Shown: in pieces, positions 40,942-49,963 of the stretch
Position numbering within the stretch: the stretch's first letter is position 1
Layout: every line of letters begins with the position of its first letter
Origin: Halolamina sp. CBA1230
GTDB taxonomy: Archaea > Halobacteriota > Halobacteria > Halobacteriales > Haloferacaceae
Assembly: GCF_002025255.2 (NCBI RefSeq)
Contig: NZ_CP054587.1
Span: 1,240,001 to 1,304,000 of the forward strand
Length of the DNA stretch: 64,000 nucleotides
Direction: 5' to 3'
Translations under genes and position numbers: made by a program
The notes under the pieces: model-generated
What the model was told of the DNA's origin: nothing
Seen by the model: the letters and a program-made list of their open reading frames with translations, nothing else
Databases searched by the model: none

Positions 40942-42945
40942 GTGCACAGAGTCGTCGCCGTCGCGCTCGTTCTCTTCGTCGTCAGCGTTCAGCCAGCGGT
41001 CGCTATCGGCGACGCCGCCCACGCCGAACCAGGAAGCGTCGAACGGGCCGTCGACACGAGTGACACCACGCAGATCGTCGACTCGACTGCGTCGCCGACG
41101 ATCGCCGTCGACACCGTCCTCTCGCTGACGCCCGACCGCCCGGGGTCAGTCGGCGTCGTACAGACGTTCGAGACGCCCGAGGAGGTTACCGAACTCAGCG
41201 TCACCCTCGACCCCCAGTCGACGGTAACCGAGACGGCGGGGTTCAGCCACGTCGAGGGACAGACCTGGGAGTGGGACGGCCGGACCGACGACCCGCGGCT
41301 CCGGTACGCCATGGCGGCCAACCGCACCACCGACCGCCAGGGGCCGATGGGTGCTGACGGGTCGTACCTCTACGCCGACGTGGGCGAGTGGGCGCTGGTC
41401 CAGCAGCCGAACGTCGGCCTCCAGTGGCGCTACCGCGGCGCCGACTCGATCAGCGTCGACCGCTCGACCAGCGTCGACGGCGCGGGCGCCGTCGGAGAGA
41501 CGACCGCCTTTCTCGGCCCCCACGAGGAGCACACGCGGCAGGTCGCGGACCAGGAGATCACGCTGATCGTCCCCGAGACGGCCGAACTCGCGGACCCACC
41601 CGAACAGATCCTCGACGGGCTGGGGAACGCCTCGCGGGCGCTCCAGATCGGGGACCATGATCCGACCGTGTTCGCCGTCGCGGCGCCGACGAACCGCGTG
41701 AACTGGGCGGTTCAGGGCGTTCAGGTCGGGGACACCGACTTCTGGGTCCAGGCGAACCAGCCCGTCGACGCGGTCGGGAGCGTGTGGCTCCACGAGTACG
41801 TCCACACCCGGCAGTCGTTCCGGACCGCCGAGAGCGGGCGATGGTTCACAGAGGCCAGCGCGACGTGGTACGCCACGCTGTTGAGCCAGCAGCAGGGTGT
41901 CAGCTTCGCCGCGCTCTCGAACTACCTCGAACGCGGCAGCCTGCGCCCGCAGGCGGGGTCGGTGCTCGCCGACCCCTCGGACTGGACGAACAACGCCAAC
42001 TACTGGAAGGGCGCGCTGGTCAGCGGCGAGCTCGACCGCCGGCTGAGGCTGTCGACCGACGGCGGCGCCACGCTCCAGCGCGTGCTCGCGACGCTCAACG
42101 ACCGGACGAGCCCCGTCACCAACGGGGACATCCTCGCGGCCGTCGCGAGCGCCGGTAGCGAGTCCACGCGCGACGCCGCCGAACGGCTCACCACCACCAG
42201 CGACGCCCCGACCGTCTGGAACCGCGAAGCCCACCGCGAGGCGTTCGGCGCCGACGCCGCGCTGCTACGGGTCGGCTTCGATCCGGCGACCGACCTGCGC
42301 GCGACTGGCCCGTACCGCAACACGACGCTCGACACACCCGTCACGCTCGCGGCCGGCGAGACGCTGGCGGTCCGAACCGGGGTCGAGAACCGCGGCGGCG
42401 CGGCCGGCGAGTACGCGGTCACGCTCCGCGTCGACGACGAGGCCGTCGCCGCCGCGAACGGGACGCTCGAACCGAACGAGCGCACGACGGCGTCGCTGGC
42501 CCACCAGTTCGACGAGCCGGGACGGTACACCGTCTCGGTCGCCGGCGAGCGCGTCGCGGTCGAGGTCCGCGAGCCCGCGACGCCGACCGTCTCGGACGTC
42601 GCCGTCGACCCGACGACCGTCGAACCCGGCGGCGAGGTGACAGTGACGGCGACCGTGGCCAACGACGAGTCGGTTCCCGGCAACGTGACGGTGGCGTTCA
42701 CCCGCGACGGCGGGACGGTGGCGACCCGGACGGTCACTGTCGGGCCGGACGAGCGCGAAACCGTGACGGCGACCGTCGAACTGCCGGCGTCCGGGACGTA
42801 CCGCGTCGGTGCGGGCGATCGCACCGCCGACGTACGCGCGACGACGGCCGCATCCGCGACCACCAGCCCCGGCTTCGGTGCCCCGATCGCGATCGGCTCG
42901 GTGCTGGCGGCGCTGGGCCTGCGACGGCGGCGGTCCGGCGCGTAG
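40942..42945 (+). CDS. Secreted metallopeptidase-like surface protein with PGF-CTERM anchor
   Basis: This 667-residue protein starts with GTG and has a Sec-type signal peptide (VVAVALVLFVVSVQPAVA). A central metallopeptidase-like core has HEYVH (HExxH, about residue 284) and WFTEASATWYATLL downstream, where the Glu may be the third ligand. The C-terminal half has CARDB-like beta-sandwich repeats (LAAGETLAVRTGVENRGGAAGEY, VEPGGEVTVTATVANDE). The end, SPGFGAPIAIGS...LRRRRSGA, is a PGF-CTERM sorting signal, for archaeosortase-dependent lipid anchoring. The substrate is unknown. Confidence 0.85.
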   Translation: MHRVVAVALVLFVVSVQPAVAIGDAAHAEPGSVERAVDTSDTTQIVDSTASPTIAVDTVLSLTPDRPGSVGVVQTFETPEEVTELSVTLDPQSTVTETAGFSHVEGQTWEWDGRTDDPRLRYAMAANRTTDRQGPMGADGSYLYADVGEWALVQQPNVGLQWRYRGADSISVDRSTSVDGAGAVGETTAFLGPHEEHTRQVADQEITLIVPETAELADPPEQILDGLGNASRALQIGDHDPTVFAVAAPTNRVNWAVQGVQVGDTDFWVQANQPVDAVGSVWLHEYVHTRQSFRTAESGRWFTEASATWYATLLSQQQGVSFAALSNYLERGSLRPQAGSVLADPSDWTNNANYWKGALVSGELDRRLRLSTDGGATLQRVLATLNDRTSPVTNGDILAAVASAGSESTRDAAERLTTTSDAPTVWNREAHREAFGADAALLRVGFDPATDLRATGPYRNTTLDTPVTLAAGETLAVRTGVENRGGAAGEYAVTLRVDDEAVAAANGTLEPNERTTASLAHQFDEPGRYTVSVAGERVAVEVREPATPTVSDVAVDPTTVEPGGEVTVTATVANDESVPGNVTVAFTRDGGTVATRTVTVGPDERETVTATVELPASGTYRVGAGDRTADVRATTAASATTSPGFGAPIAIGSVLAALGLRRRRSGA

Positions 42946-43051
42946 CCGGCGACAAGTACATCGCCGTCCGCAAGAACGGCGCCATCGTCGACGGCTCCCG
43001 CGAGAAGGATATCGGGACACGAACGCGCCGCGGGATCGCGAGCCGCTCGAC

Positions 43052-43402
43052 CTAGAACGGCGCCGCCGGCCCCTCGTCAGGCTCGGCGTCGTCGGACTTG
43101 ACTGCGCCCTCCCACTCGCTCAGCCCGCCGGCCATGCTCTGGACGGTCGCGTCGGCGGTCCCCTCGTAGGAGTCGATCAGCTTCGCGGCCTGGACGCTGG
43201 CTTTCCCGTGCGGACAGACCGTCACGACGTGATCGGCATCGGCGAGTTCGGCCACGCGGTCGGGGAGCTGTCGGAACGGGACGTTGCGGCTGCCCGGGAT
43301 GTGGCCGCGCTGGAACGCCGGCGGCTCGCGGATGTCGACCAGCGTCGGCGGCTCGTCCGTCTCCAGTAGTTCGGCCACGCGCTCGGTCGAGATCTCGTCC
43401 AT
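43052..43402 (-). CDS. Rhodanese-like domain protein
   Basis: This 116-residue single-domain rhodanese has VDIREPPAFQRGHIPGSRNVPF near the N-terminus and the active-site loop VTVCPHGKAS (Cys about 71). It would transfer sulfur to cyanide or, more likely, to a cellular acceptor. No partner gene is nearby; the PGF-CTERM protein is convergent on its downstream side. The C-terminal tail is acidic. Confidence 0.9.
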   Translation of the reverse strand: MDEISTERVAELLETDEPPTLVDIREPPAFQRGHIPGSRNVPFRQLPDRVAELADADHVVTVCPHGKASVQAAKLIDSYEGTADATVQSMAGGLSEWEGAVKSDDAEPDEGPAAPF

Positions 43403-43460
43403 ACCACCCGTAGCCCGCTCGCGCGGTTGAAGTTCACGGACCGCCGCCGATCGCGGCGGC

Positions 43461-44042
43461 TCACAGCAGCCCTTCCTCGTCGGCCAGCGTCAGCCCCTGC
43501 AGCGTTGCCTCGTTGGTGGGCCGGGAGCGAACCGTCGGGAGCGCCTCCTCGACGGGGATCGCCCGCGGGGTGAGGAACTCGCTCGCGTCGAGATCCTGCT
43601 GGGCGGGCTCGAGCCCCTCCGCGAACACGTAGGCGCGCTTGTGTCTGAGCGCGCCCGTCGCGACCCAGACGTCCTCGAGCAGCGACAGCGAGTCCGCACG
43701 GAACCCCGTCTCCTCCCGGAGCTCCCGCCGGGCCGCGTCGGTGAACGACTCTTCGGCCTCGACGACGCCGGCGGGGAGTTCGAGCTGTTCGTGGCGGATC
43801 GTCGGCCGGTACTGCTCGACGAACAGCACGTGGTCGTCGGTGACGGCGGTGACCACCACCGCGGTCGCGAGCTCCGCCCAGTAGTAGCGCTTCTCGGTGC
43901 CGTCGGGCTGTTCGACCAAGTCGTAGCCGCCGACGAACCAGCCGGTCTCGTACTCCGGCACGCTCTCGATCACGCGCCAGTCGGGGTGGGGGTCCGGCAG
44001 CGGTTCGTGGCGGCGGCCGTCGTTCGGCGGGTACTCCCCCAT
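43461..44042 (-). CDS. NUDIX hydrolase, ADP-ribose pyrophosphatase-like
   Basis: The start is the ATG at 44042. The 193-residue protein has a full Nudix box, GVVEAEESFTDAARRELREETGF (about residues 101-123), and the upstream VEQYRPTIRHEQLELPAG segment found in ADP-ribose/ADP-sugar pyrophosphatases. It cleaves a nucleoside diphosphate linked to another moiety. Its start lies two bases after the stop of the upstream DUF5809-like gene, suggesting an operon. Confidence 0.88.
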   Translation of the reverse strand: MGEYPPNDGRRHEPLPDPHPDWRVIESVPEYETGWFVGGYDLVEQPDGTEKRYYWAELATAVVVTAVTDDHVLFVEQYRPTIRHEQLELPAGVVEAEESFTDAARRELREETGFRADSLSLLEDVWVATGALRHKRAYVFAEGLEPAQQDLDASEFLTPRAIPVEEALPTVRSRPTNEATLQGLTLADEEGLL

Positions 44043-44044
44043 CG

Positions 44045-44479
44045 CTACGCCTCGGCGTCGTCTTTCAGCATCGGCCGGTAGATGCGGCCGAACGCCTGCC
44101 GGCGGAGGGTCCCGACCGCGGCCTCCTCCTCGGACTGGAACGTCGCCGCGACGGCCTCCTCGGTGGCGGGGGCGGCGTGCCAGACGACGTGGTCGACGCT
44201 CTCGGAACCGGTCTCGTGGACGTCGTACTCCGAGTGGCTCTCGCGCCACTCCTCGTACGCCTCGCGGTCGCCGACGGTGACAGTCAAAAGCGACGCGAAC
44301 AGCGCGTCGCGGGCGGTCTCGACCACCTCGCCGGTGACGCGCCGGTCGTACTCCTCGCGGTCGAACTCCATCGCCTTGGCGGTCTCGCGCACGACCGTCT
44401 GGGCGGCGGGACCGACGCTGTCGAACGCCGCTGCCGCGTCGGCCTCCGTCTCCGGGGAGAACACTCCTTCCGTTCGCAT
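44045..44479 (-). CDS. Uncharacterised haloarchaeal protein (DUF5809-like)
   Basis: This 144-residue mostly helical protein has no signal or membrane segment. Its conserved-looking VDHVVWHAAPATEEAVAATFQ segment and central EYDRRVTGEVVETARDALFASLL helix give no clear function. I recall a haloarchaeal DUF for this family, but I am not sure of the number. It lies in one unit with the Nudix gene and probably the zinc protein upstream. Confidence 0.6.
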   Translation of the reverse strand: MRTEGVFSPETEADAAAAFDSVGPAAQTVVRETAKAMEFDREEYDRRVTGEVVETARDALFASLLTVTVGDREAYEEWRESHSEYDVHETGSESVDHVVWHAAPATEEAVAATFQSEEEAAVGTLRRQAFGRIYRPMLKDDAEA

Positions 44480-44524
44480 ACGGGGGGATCCAGCGCGGAT
44501 CGGCTTACCGCTGGCGATGGTGGG

Positions 44525-44971
44525 TCAGGCTCCGTCTCCGTCGCCCTCGTCGCTCTCCTCCTCCTCGGCAGCCTTCTCGCGGCGTTTCCGCGTCATCTCG
44601 CGTGCCTCGGCGACGGCCTCCTCGGCCGCCTCGTCGATGAACCCCGAGTCCGGCACTTCGGCTGGATCGGCGATCTCCTCGGTCGGATGGCGGCCCGACC
44701 CGTCGTGGTCGTGATCGTGCCCGTCGCCGTCCTCGGTGGGGATCTCGGTCTCGGCGCGCTCGGCGGTCGCCTCCTCGTAGTCCACTTGCTCGGCCTCGTC
44801 GACGACCTCGGCGGCGAGTTCGGGCGGGGTGTGTTCGCTCCACTCGGCGACGTGGTCGTCGAGCCACGCCTCGTGGTCCTCCTCGTGGAGCATCGCGGTC
44901 ATCGCCAGGTGGTTCGCCAGGTGTTCGTCGTCCTTCTGGGGCGAGCCACAGACCGGACAGCGGTATCCCAT
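44525..44971 (-). CDS. C2H2-type zinc-binding haloarchaeal protein (DUF5810-like)
   Basis: This 148-residue acidic protein begins with YRCPVCGSPQKDDEHLANHL, a CxxC plus His/His pattern that should bind zinc. A predicted helical segment (AAEVVDEAEQVDYEEATAER) and a His/Asp-rich piece (GHDHDHDGSG) follow, then a highly charged C-terminus. The function is unknown. It precedes the DUF5809-like and Nudix genes in a likely operon. Confidence 0.65.
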   Translation of the reverse strand: MGYRCPVCGSPQKDDEHLANHLAMTAMLHEEDHEAWLDDHVAEWSEHTPPELAAEVVDEAEQVDYEEATAERAETEIPTEDGDGHDHDHDGSGRHPTEEIADPAEVPDSGFIDEAAEEAVAEAREMTRKRREKAAEEEESDEGDGDGA

Positions 44972-45120
44972 ACCCGAGTCTCGGTCCGGAGGGGGAAAAC
45001 AGGTGTGTTCAGCGGGGCGTCGACGGCTACGGAGCCGCGGCGTGGCGCTCCGTCGCTCCAGCCCGCAGTCGCGTGCCGCGTCGAGTACCACAGAGCCGCG
45101 GCGTAGCGCTCCGTCGCCGC

Positions 45121-45173
45121 GTTAACGAGAACTGCGGTTCTCGTTCGCCAACCAGAACGCGTCGCGTTCTGGT
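45121..45173 (+). repeat. Double-hairpin module
   Basis: AACGAGAAC-TGCG-GTTCTCGTT (45124-45145) and ACCAGAACGCG-T-CGCGTTCTGGT (45151-45173) are perfect hairpins separated by CGCCA. The module follows two direct copies of AGCCGCGGCGT(G/A)GCGCTCCG (45033 and 45094) and has the same layout as the modules at 29.9 and 33.5 kb. Confidence 0.6.
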
Positions 45174-45210
45174 GACGACACGGAGGTCGCGGCAGGTCGC
45201 GCGCCGCGGC

Positions 45211-45699
45211 TCAGTTTTGCCACTCCGCCACGTCGAGCACCATCACGTACGCGTCCTCGCCGTCGTCGTAGTAGGCGGGCACCCGCCGGACGCGCTCGAA
45301 CCCAACGTCCTCGTACAGCGACTGGGCGACGTCGTTCTCCTCCCGGACTTCGAGCTTCACGACGGCCGCGCCCGCGACGGCCAGCGTGAACAGCACGCGC
45401 CGCAGCAGCGCGCGGCCGACACCCTCCCCCTGCGCCTCGGGGTGGACGGCGATATCCTTCAGGTGGCCCAGATCCCGGCCGTTGTTCGAACGCAAGTCGG
45501 CGATGGCGTAGCCGACGACGGCACCGTCACGGAGCGCCACGAGGAACCCCCGGTTGCCCAGGAACTGCTCGAAGGAGGCGAACGGCCACGGCTGGGGGAA
45601 CACCGCCTTCTCGATGCGGAACACCGCGAGGAGGTCCGCCCGGTCCGCCTCGCGGATGGTGAGCTCCGCGCCGTCCGACGCGTCCGGGTGGGAGGTCAC
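45211..45699 (-). CDS. rimI: Ribosomal-protein-alanine N-acetyltransferase-like GNAT (RimI)
   Basis: This 162-residue GNAT protein matches RimI/archaeal Nat: AELTIREADRADLLAVFRIEKAVFPQPWP at the start, KDIAVHPEAQGEGVGRALL (acetyl-CoA loop) in the middle, and KLEVREENDVAQSLYEDVGFERV at the C-terminus. Such enzymes acetylate N-termini of ribosomal or other proteins. It lies downstream of aconitase in the same direction, about 125 bases apart, and is not obviously an operon. Confidence 0.85.
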   Translation of the reverse strand: MTSHPDASDGAELTIREADRADLLAVFRIEKAVFPQPWPFASFEQFLGNRGFLVALRDGAVVGYAIADLRSNNGRDLGHLKDIAVHPEAQGEGVGRALLRRVLFTLAVAGAAVVKLEVREENDVAQSLYEDVGFERVRRVPAYYDDGEDAYVMVLDVAEWQN

Positions 45700-45823
45700 G
45701 GACGGGAACTACGGCGCGTTCGGGGATAAGCGCCGTGGCCAGCGATGACGCAGGCGCTGGTCGGCGGTGGAAAGCAGAGAGAGGAAAGGAGGGAGAAACC
45801 GGCAGCAGAGAGCTCTTCGTTAC

Positions 45824-47797
45824 TTAGTCATCCGCGGGTGCGGCGCCGCTACCACCCTCGGCCTGCTGCTTCGTCCACGACAGCTTGCCGCCGGCGGCGA
45901 GGATCTCGCGCTCGCGCTCGGAGGCGTCGAGGTAGGCGGTGGCCTCCCACTCGTCGTTGACGCGGAAGGTGAACTCCTCCTGGCCGGCGCGCACGCCGTC
46001 GCCCACGTCGTCGACGATCTGGACGTTGTCGCCCTGTTCGATGCGCTCGTAGTCGTCCTCGTCGATCGTCAGCGGGACGAGGCCGAAGTTGAACAGGTTC
46101 GCCTTGTGGATGCGGGCGAAGCTCTGGGCCAGCACGCCCTCGACGCCGAGGTACATCGGACAGAGCGCCGCGTGCTCGCGCGAGGAGCCCTGCCCGTAGT
46201 TCTCGCCGGCGACGAGGAAGCCGCCGTCGGCGTCCAGCGCGCGCTGGGCGAAGCTCTCGTCCACGCGGGAGAGCGTGAACTCCGAGAGCTTCGGCACGTT
46301 GGAGCGGAACTTCAGGATGTCCGACGTGGCCGGGATGATGTGGTCGGTCGTGATGTTGTCGCCCATCCGGAGCAGCACCTCACCCTCGAGGTTGGACTCC
46401 AGGGCGTCCTTCAGCGGCACGTCGCCGATGTTGGGGCCCTTGACGAGCTCGTCGTCGACGGCCTCGTCGGGGGAGATCAGGTCGGCGTCGTCGCGGTCGT
46501 AGCCGCGACCGAGTTCGAAGCCGGGGTCCTCCAGGTCGCCGAGCTCGTCGGCCAGATCGCGCGGGTCGACGATCTCGCCTTTGATCGCCGCGGCGGTCGC
46601 GACCTCGGGCGAGCAGAGGTACACCGAGTCGTCCTCGATCCCGGAGCGACCCTCGAAGTTGCGGTTGAACGTCCGGAGCGAGACGGTGTCGCTGCCGGGG
46701 ACGTGACCGATCCCGATACAGGCGCCACAGGTCGCCTCGGAGAAGTTCACGCCGGCGGCCATCAGCTCGGCCGTCCAGCCCTCGCGGGCGAGCATCTCGG
46801 AAGCCTGCTTCGAGGCGGGCGCGATAATCATCTCGGTCTTCTTGTCGACCTCGCGGCCCTCGAGCATCTTCGCGGCCGGGAGGATGTCCTCGTAGGCGCC
46901 GTTGGTACAGGAGCCGATCATCACCTGCTCGACCGACCGGCCGGCCGCCTCGCGGACGGGCACGACGTTGTCGGGCATCGACGGCTCCGCGATCATGGGC
47001 TCGATCTCCGAGAGGTCGACGACGATCTCGTCGGCGTACTCGGCGTCCTCGTCGGGTGAGAGCTCGACCATGTCCTCGGGCCGACCGACCTCTTCGAGCC
47101 ACTCCTTCGTGTTCTCGTCGGTCGGGAAGATCGAGGAGGTGGCGCCGAGCTCGGTCCCCATGTTGGTGATGGTGGTCCGCTCCGGAACGGAGAGCGTCTC
47201 CACGCCCGGACCGGTGTACTCGAACACCTTGCCGACGCCGCCCTTGACGCTCAGGCGCCGCAGCAGCTCGAGGATCACGTCCTTCGCGGTGGCCCACTCG
47301 CCGAGCTCACCCTCGAGTCGGATGTTGACAACCTCGGGCATGTCGACGTAGTAGGCGCCGCCGCCCATCGCGACGGTGATGTCGAGCCCACCCGCACCGA
47401 TCGCCAGCTGGCCGAGGCCGCCGGGCGTCGGCGTGTGGGAGTCCGAACCCAGCAGCGTCTTGCCGGGCGCGGCGAAGTTCTCCTTGTGGACGTTGTGACA
47501 GATCCCGTTGCCCGGCCGGGAGAAGTGGGCGCCGTAGGTGCCCGCCGCCGAGCGCAGGAAGCGGTGGTCGTCCGTGTTCTTGAAGTCGAACTGGTACGTC
47601 TGGTGGTCGCAGTACTGTGCGGCGAGTTCGGTCTGGACTTCGTCGAGGCCCAGCGCCTCGAACTGCAGCCACACCATCGTCCCGGTGGTGTCCTGGGTCA
47701 GCACCTGATCGATCTCGATCCCGATCTCCTCACCGGGAGTCAGCTCGCCCTCGACGAGGTGGTCGTCGAGAATCTTCTCTGTGATCGTCTTTCCCAT
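45824..47797 (-). CDS. acnA: Aconitate hydratase
   Basis: This 657-residue enzyme isomerises citrate to isocitrate with a [4Fe-4S] cluster. The cluster ligands are SCTNG and CGACIG. Other active-site segments are SDSHTPTPGGLG and GEGSSR-like NYGQGSSREHA near the C-terminus. The domain order follows short bacterial/mitochondrial-type aconitases (domains 1-3, then the swivel domain). With Mqo it indicates an oxidative TCA cycle. The end of the protein is a low-complexity tail. It is divergent from the dUTPase-like gene. Confidence 0.95.
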   Translation of the reverse strand: MGKTITEKILDDHLVEGELTPGEEIGIEIDQVLTQDTTGTMVWLQFEALGLDEVQTELAAQYCDHQTYQFDFKNTDDHRFLRSAAGTYGAHFSRPGNGICHNVHKENFAAPGKTLLGSDSHTPTPGGLGQLAIGAGGLDITVAMGGGAYYVDMPEVVNIRLEGELGEWATAKDVILELLRRLSVKGGVGKVFEYTGPGVETLSVPERTTITNMGTELGATSSIFPTDENTKEWLEEVGRPEDMVELSPDEDAEYADEIVVDLSEIEPMIAEPSMPDNVVPVREAAGRSVEQVMIGSCTNGAYEDILPAAKMLEGREVDKKTEMIIAPASKQASEMLAREGWTAELMAAGVNFSEATCGACIGIGHVPGSDTVSLRTFNRNFEGRSGIEDDSVYLCSPEVATAAAIKGEIVDPRDLADELGDLEDPGFELGRGYDRDDADLISPDEAVDDELVKGPNIGDVPLKDALESNLEGEVLLRMGDNITTDHIIPATSDILKFRSNVPKLSEFTLSRVDESFAQRALDADGGFLVAGENYGQGSSREHAALCPMYLGVEGVLAQSFARIHKANLFNFGLVPLTIDEDDYERIEQGDNVQIVDDVGDGVRAGQEEFTFRVNDEWEATAYLDASEREREILAAGGKLSWTKQQAEGGSGAAPADD

Positions 47798-47934
47798 ATC
47801 GTTTCGAGATGGGCTCGGAGCAGTGATAAATCCGGCGAGAACCGGCAGGCGTTCCGAGGGGTTCGTCCCCGGGCGCGAGAGCCCGTCACGACGCCTTCGG
47901 CAGGGTTTTGCCGCGGACCCTCACATAGCGAACC

Positions 47935-48402
47935 ATGTTCCGCTCCGGAGCCGAGGTCGCCGCCGCCGTCGACGGCGCCGACGACGACGTAGTCCAGCCC
48001 AACGGCGTTGATCTCACGCTCGACGCAGTGTTCGAACAGACCAGCCCCGGCTACGTGGGCCGGGACGGCAAGTCGGTCGGCGAGCGCAGCGAGATCGCCC
48101 CCCACGGTGACGATCCGCCGATCTACCGGCTCGAACCGGGCGACTACGTCGTCCGCTACGGCGAACGGCTGGCGGTGCCCGAGGACAGCGTCGGCTTCGT
48201 GCTCCCGCGCTCGACGCTGCTGCGCAACACCTGCTCGCTGGATACGGCGGTCTGGGACGCGGGCTACGAAGGACGGGGCGAGGGGCTGCTGCAGGTCGGG
48301 CGCGCCATCGAGATCGAGCAGGGCGCGCGGATCGGCCAGTTCGTGCTGGCCGATGCTGAGCACGAGGGGACGTACGACGGCGAGTATCAGGGGGAGAACT
48401 GA
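47935..48402 (+). CDS. dut: dUTPase / dCTP-deaminase family protein
   Basis: This 155-residue protein has the trimeric dUTPase/DCD fold: NGVDLTLDAVFEQ, the PRSTLLRN loop (about residues 91-98) and the AVWDAGYEGRGEGLLQVG motif (about 105-122). The position that carries the catalytic Glu in dCTP deaminases is not matched, so it is more likely a dUTP diphosphatase that keeps uracil out of DNA. Haloarchaea often carry this short form. It is divergent from aconitase. Confidence 0.75.
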   Translation: MFRSGAEVAAAVDGADDDVVQPNGVDLTLDAVFEQTSPGYVGRDGKSVGERSEIAPHGDDPPIYRLEPGDYVVRYGERLAVPEDSVGFVLPRSTLLRNTCSLDTAVWDAGYEGRGEGLLQVGRAIEIEQGARIGQFVLADAEHEGTYDGEYQGEN

Positions 48403-48434
48403 GGCGGGGGCTCTAGTTCGTCTGCCAGAGAACG

Positions 48435-48557
48435 GGGCTGAGAGGGATTCGAACCACGGTCACTCTCGTTCGCTCGCGCTGCTCGCTCACCTCCCGTTCC
48501 CTGCTTCGAATCCCCCTCAGCGATGCTTCTCACGGTTCACTTCGTTCACCGGAGAAG
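48435..48557 (-). repeat. tRNA-Lys-associated element ending in a copy of the tRNA 3-prime end
   Basis: In the direction of the tRNA, a hairpin (CTTCTC/GAGAAG) follows the gene, then GCTGAGGGGGATTCGAAGC. That segment pairs with the copied tRNA end GGTTCGAATCCCTCTCAGC. The 21-base copy (48435-48455) is identical to the tRNA end at 48559-48579, offset 124 bases. This resembles an integrated mini-element flanked by att-like repeats. Confidence 0.75.
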
Positions 48558-48631
<74 letters not shown>

Positions 48632-48712
48632 TCACTCCAACCCAGAACGAGGACTGGGTAAGCGTTTACGGTTCCCCGGGAAGCTAAACCCTCTCCCGCC
48701 AACCCCCCGGGC

Positions 48713-49963
48713 ATGGAGATCCGCACGTTCACCGAACGCCTGCTCGAGTTCCCCACCGTCGACGGCGGGGAGGCCGAGGCCGCGGCGTGGACCCGGGAGC
48801 GACTCGACGAACTCGGCTTCGAGACGTACGAGTGGGAGGCCGACGCCGAGGCGCTGTCCCAGCACTCCTCGTTCCCCGACGACCCCGCGCTCATCGACAC
48901 CGAGGACCGCCCGAGCGTCGCGGGCGTGCTGGAGTTCGGCGATCCCGACGCGGGCCCGACGCTGATCCTGAACGGCCATCTCGACGTCGTGCCGGCCGAC
49001 GAGGACGCGTGGTCCTCGGACCCGTTCACGCCGACGTGGGGCGAGACCGACGACGGCGAGGAGACGCTGACCGCCCGCGGCGCGGCGGACATGAAGACCC
49101 AAGTCGCGACCTGCGTGTTCGCCGCGCTGGACGCCGCCGACCGCGCCGAGGCCGCCGAGATGGACGGTCGACTCGTCGTCGAAGCCGTCGCCGGCGAGGA
49201 GGAGGGCGGCATCGGCGCCGCGGCGGCCGCGCTGTCGAACCCCTACCCGTTCGGGCGCGACGCCGCCATCGTCGCCGAGCCGACCGAACTCAGACCCCTC
49301 ACCGCCACCGAGGGGACGGTGATGAAACGCCTCGAGATCCAGGGCCGTGCCGCCCACGCGGCCACGCGCTGGCGCGGCGAGGACGTGCTCCCGCACTTCG
49401 AGCGCATCCGTGCGGCGTTCGAGGATCTCGAAGCCGAGCGCGGCGAGACCGTCACCCATCCGCTGTACGAGGAGTATCCCGTCCCGTGGCCCATCGTGAT
49501 CGGCATCGTCGAGGCGGGCAACTGGGCCTCCTCCGTCCCGAGTTCGCTGACCGCCGAGATGCGCTTCGGCGTCGCGCCGGGCGAGACCGTCGACGAGGTG
49601 GAGCAGCAGTACGAGGAAGCGCTGCAGGCGGTCGTCGATGCGGACGACTGGCTCTCCGAGCACCCGCCGACGTTCGAGCGGTTCAGCATCCAGTTCGAAC
49701 CGGCCGAGACCGACCCCGAGGAGCCGATCGTCCGCACGCTCCGGGCGGCGATGCTCGACACCGGGCTCGCGGACACCGACCCCCGCGGCGCGACGTACGG
49801 CGCCGACTCCCGGCACTTCGTCGCCGCCGGCATCCCGACGGTCGTGTTCGGCCCCGGCAGCGTCGAACAGGCCCACTTCCCCGACGAAACGATCGTCTGG
49901 TCGGACGTGGAGCAGGCCCGGGAGACGATCGCAGAAACCGCGGTCCAGTTCCTTCAGTCGTAA
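48713..49963 (+). CDS. M20-family peptidase/deacylase (ArgE/DapE-like)
   Basis: This 416-residue metalloenzyme has the M20 motifs: LNGHLDVVPA (metal His), RGAADMKTQV (bridging Asp), EEEGGIGA (catalytic and metal Glu) and AEPTELRP. A dimerisation/lid domain lies in the middle (IQGRAAHAATRWRGED). It hydrolyses amide bonds in small N-acyl amino acids, succinyl-diaminopimelate or related substrates. The substrate is not predictable. Its 3-prime end overlaps the convergent ParB-like gene by 10 bases. Confidence 0.88.
   Translation: MEIRTFTERLLEFPTVDGGEAEAAAWTRERLDELGFETYEWEADAEALSQHSSFPDDPALIDTEDRPSVAGVLEFGDPDAGPTLILNGHLDVVPADEDAWSSDPFTPTWGETDDGEETLTARGAADMKTQVATCVFAALDAADRAEAAEMDGRLVVEAVAGEEEGGIGAAAAALSNPYPFGRDAAIVAEPTELRPLTATEGTVMKRLEIQGRAAHAATRWRGEDVLPHFERIRAAFEDLEAERGETVTHPLYEEYPVPWPIVIGIVEAGNWASSVPSSLTAEMRFGVAPGETVDEVEQQYEEALQAVVDADDWLSEHPPTFERFSIQFEPAETDPEEPIVRTLRAAMLDTGLADTDPRGATYGADSRHFVAAGIPTVVFGPGSVEQAHFPDETIVWSDVEQARETIAETAVQFLQS

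Noticed and set aside
48435..48455. A second tRNA-Lys gene
   Set aside because: Only the T-loop and acceptor 3-prime portion is present; the D arm and anticodon arm are missing.
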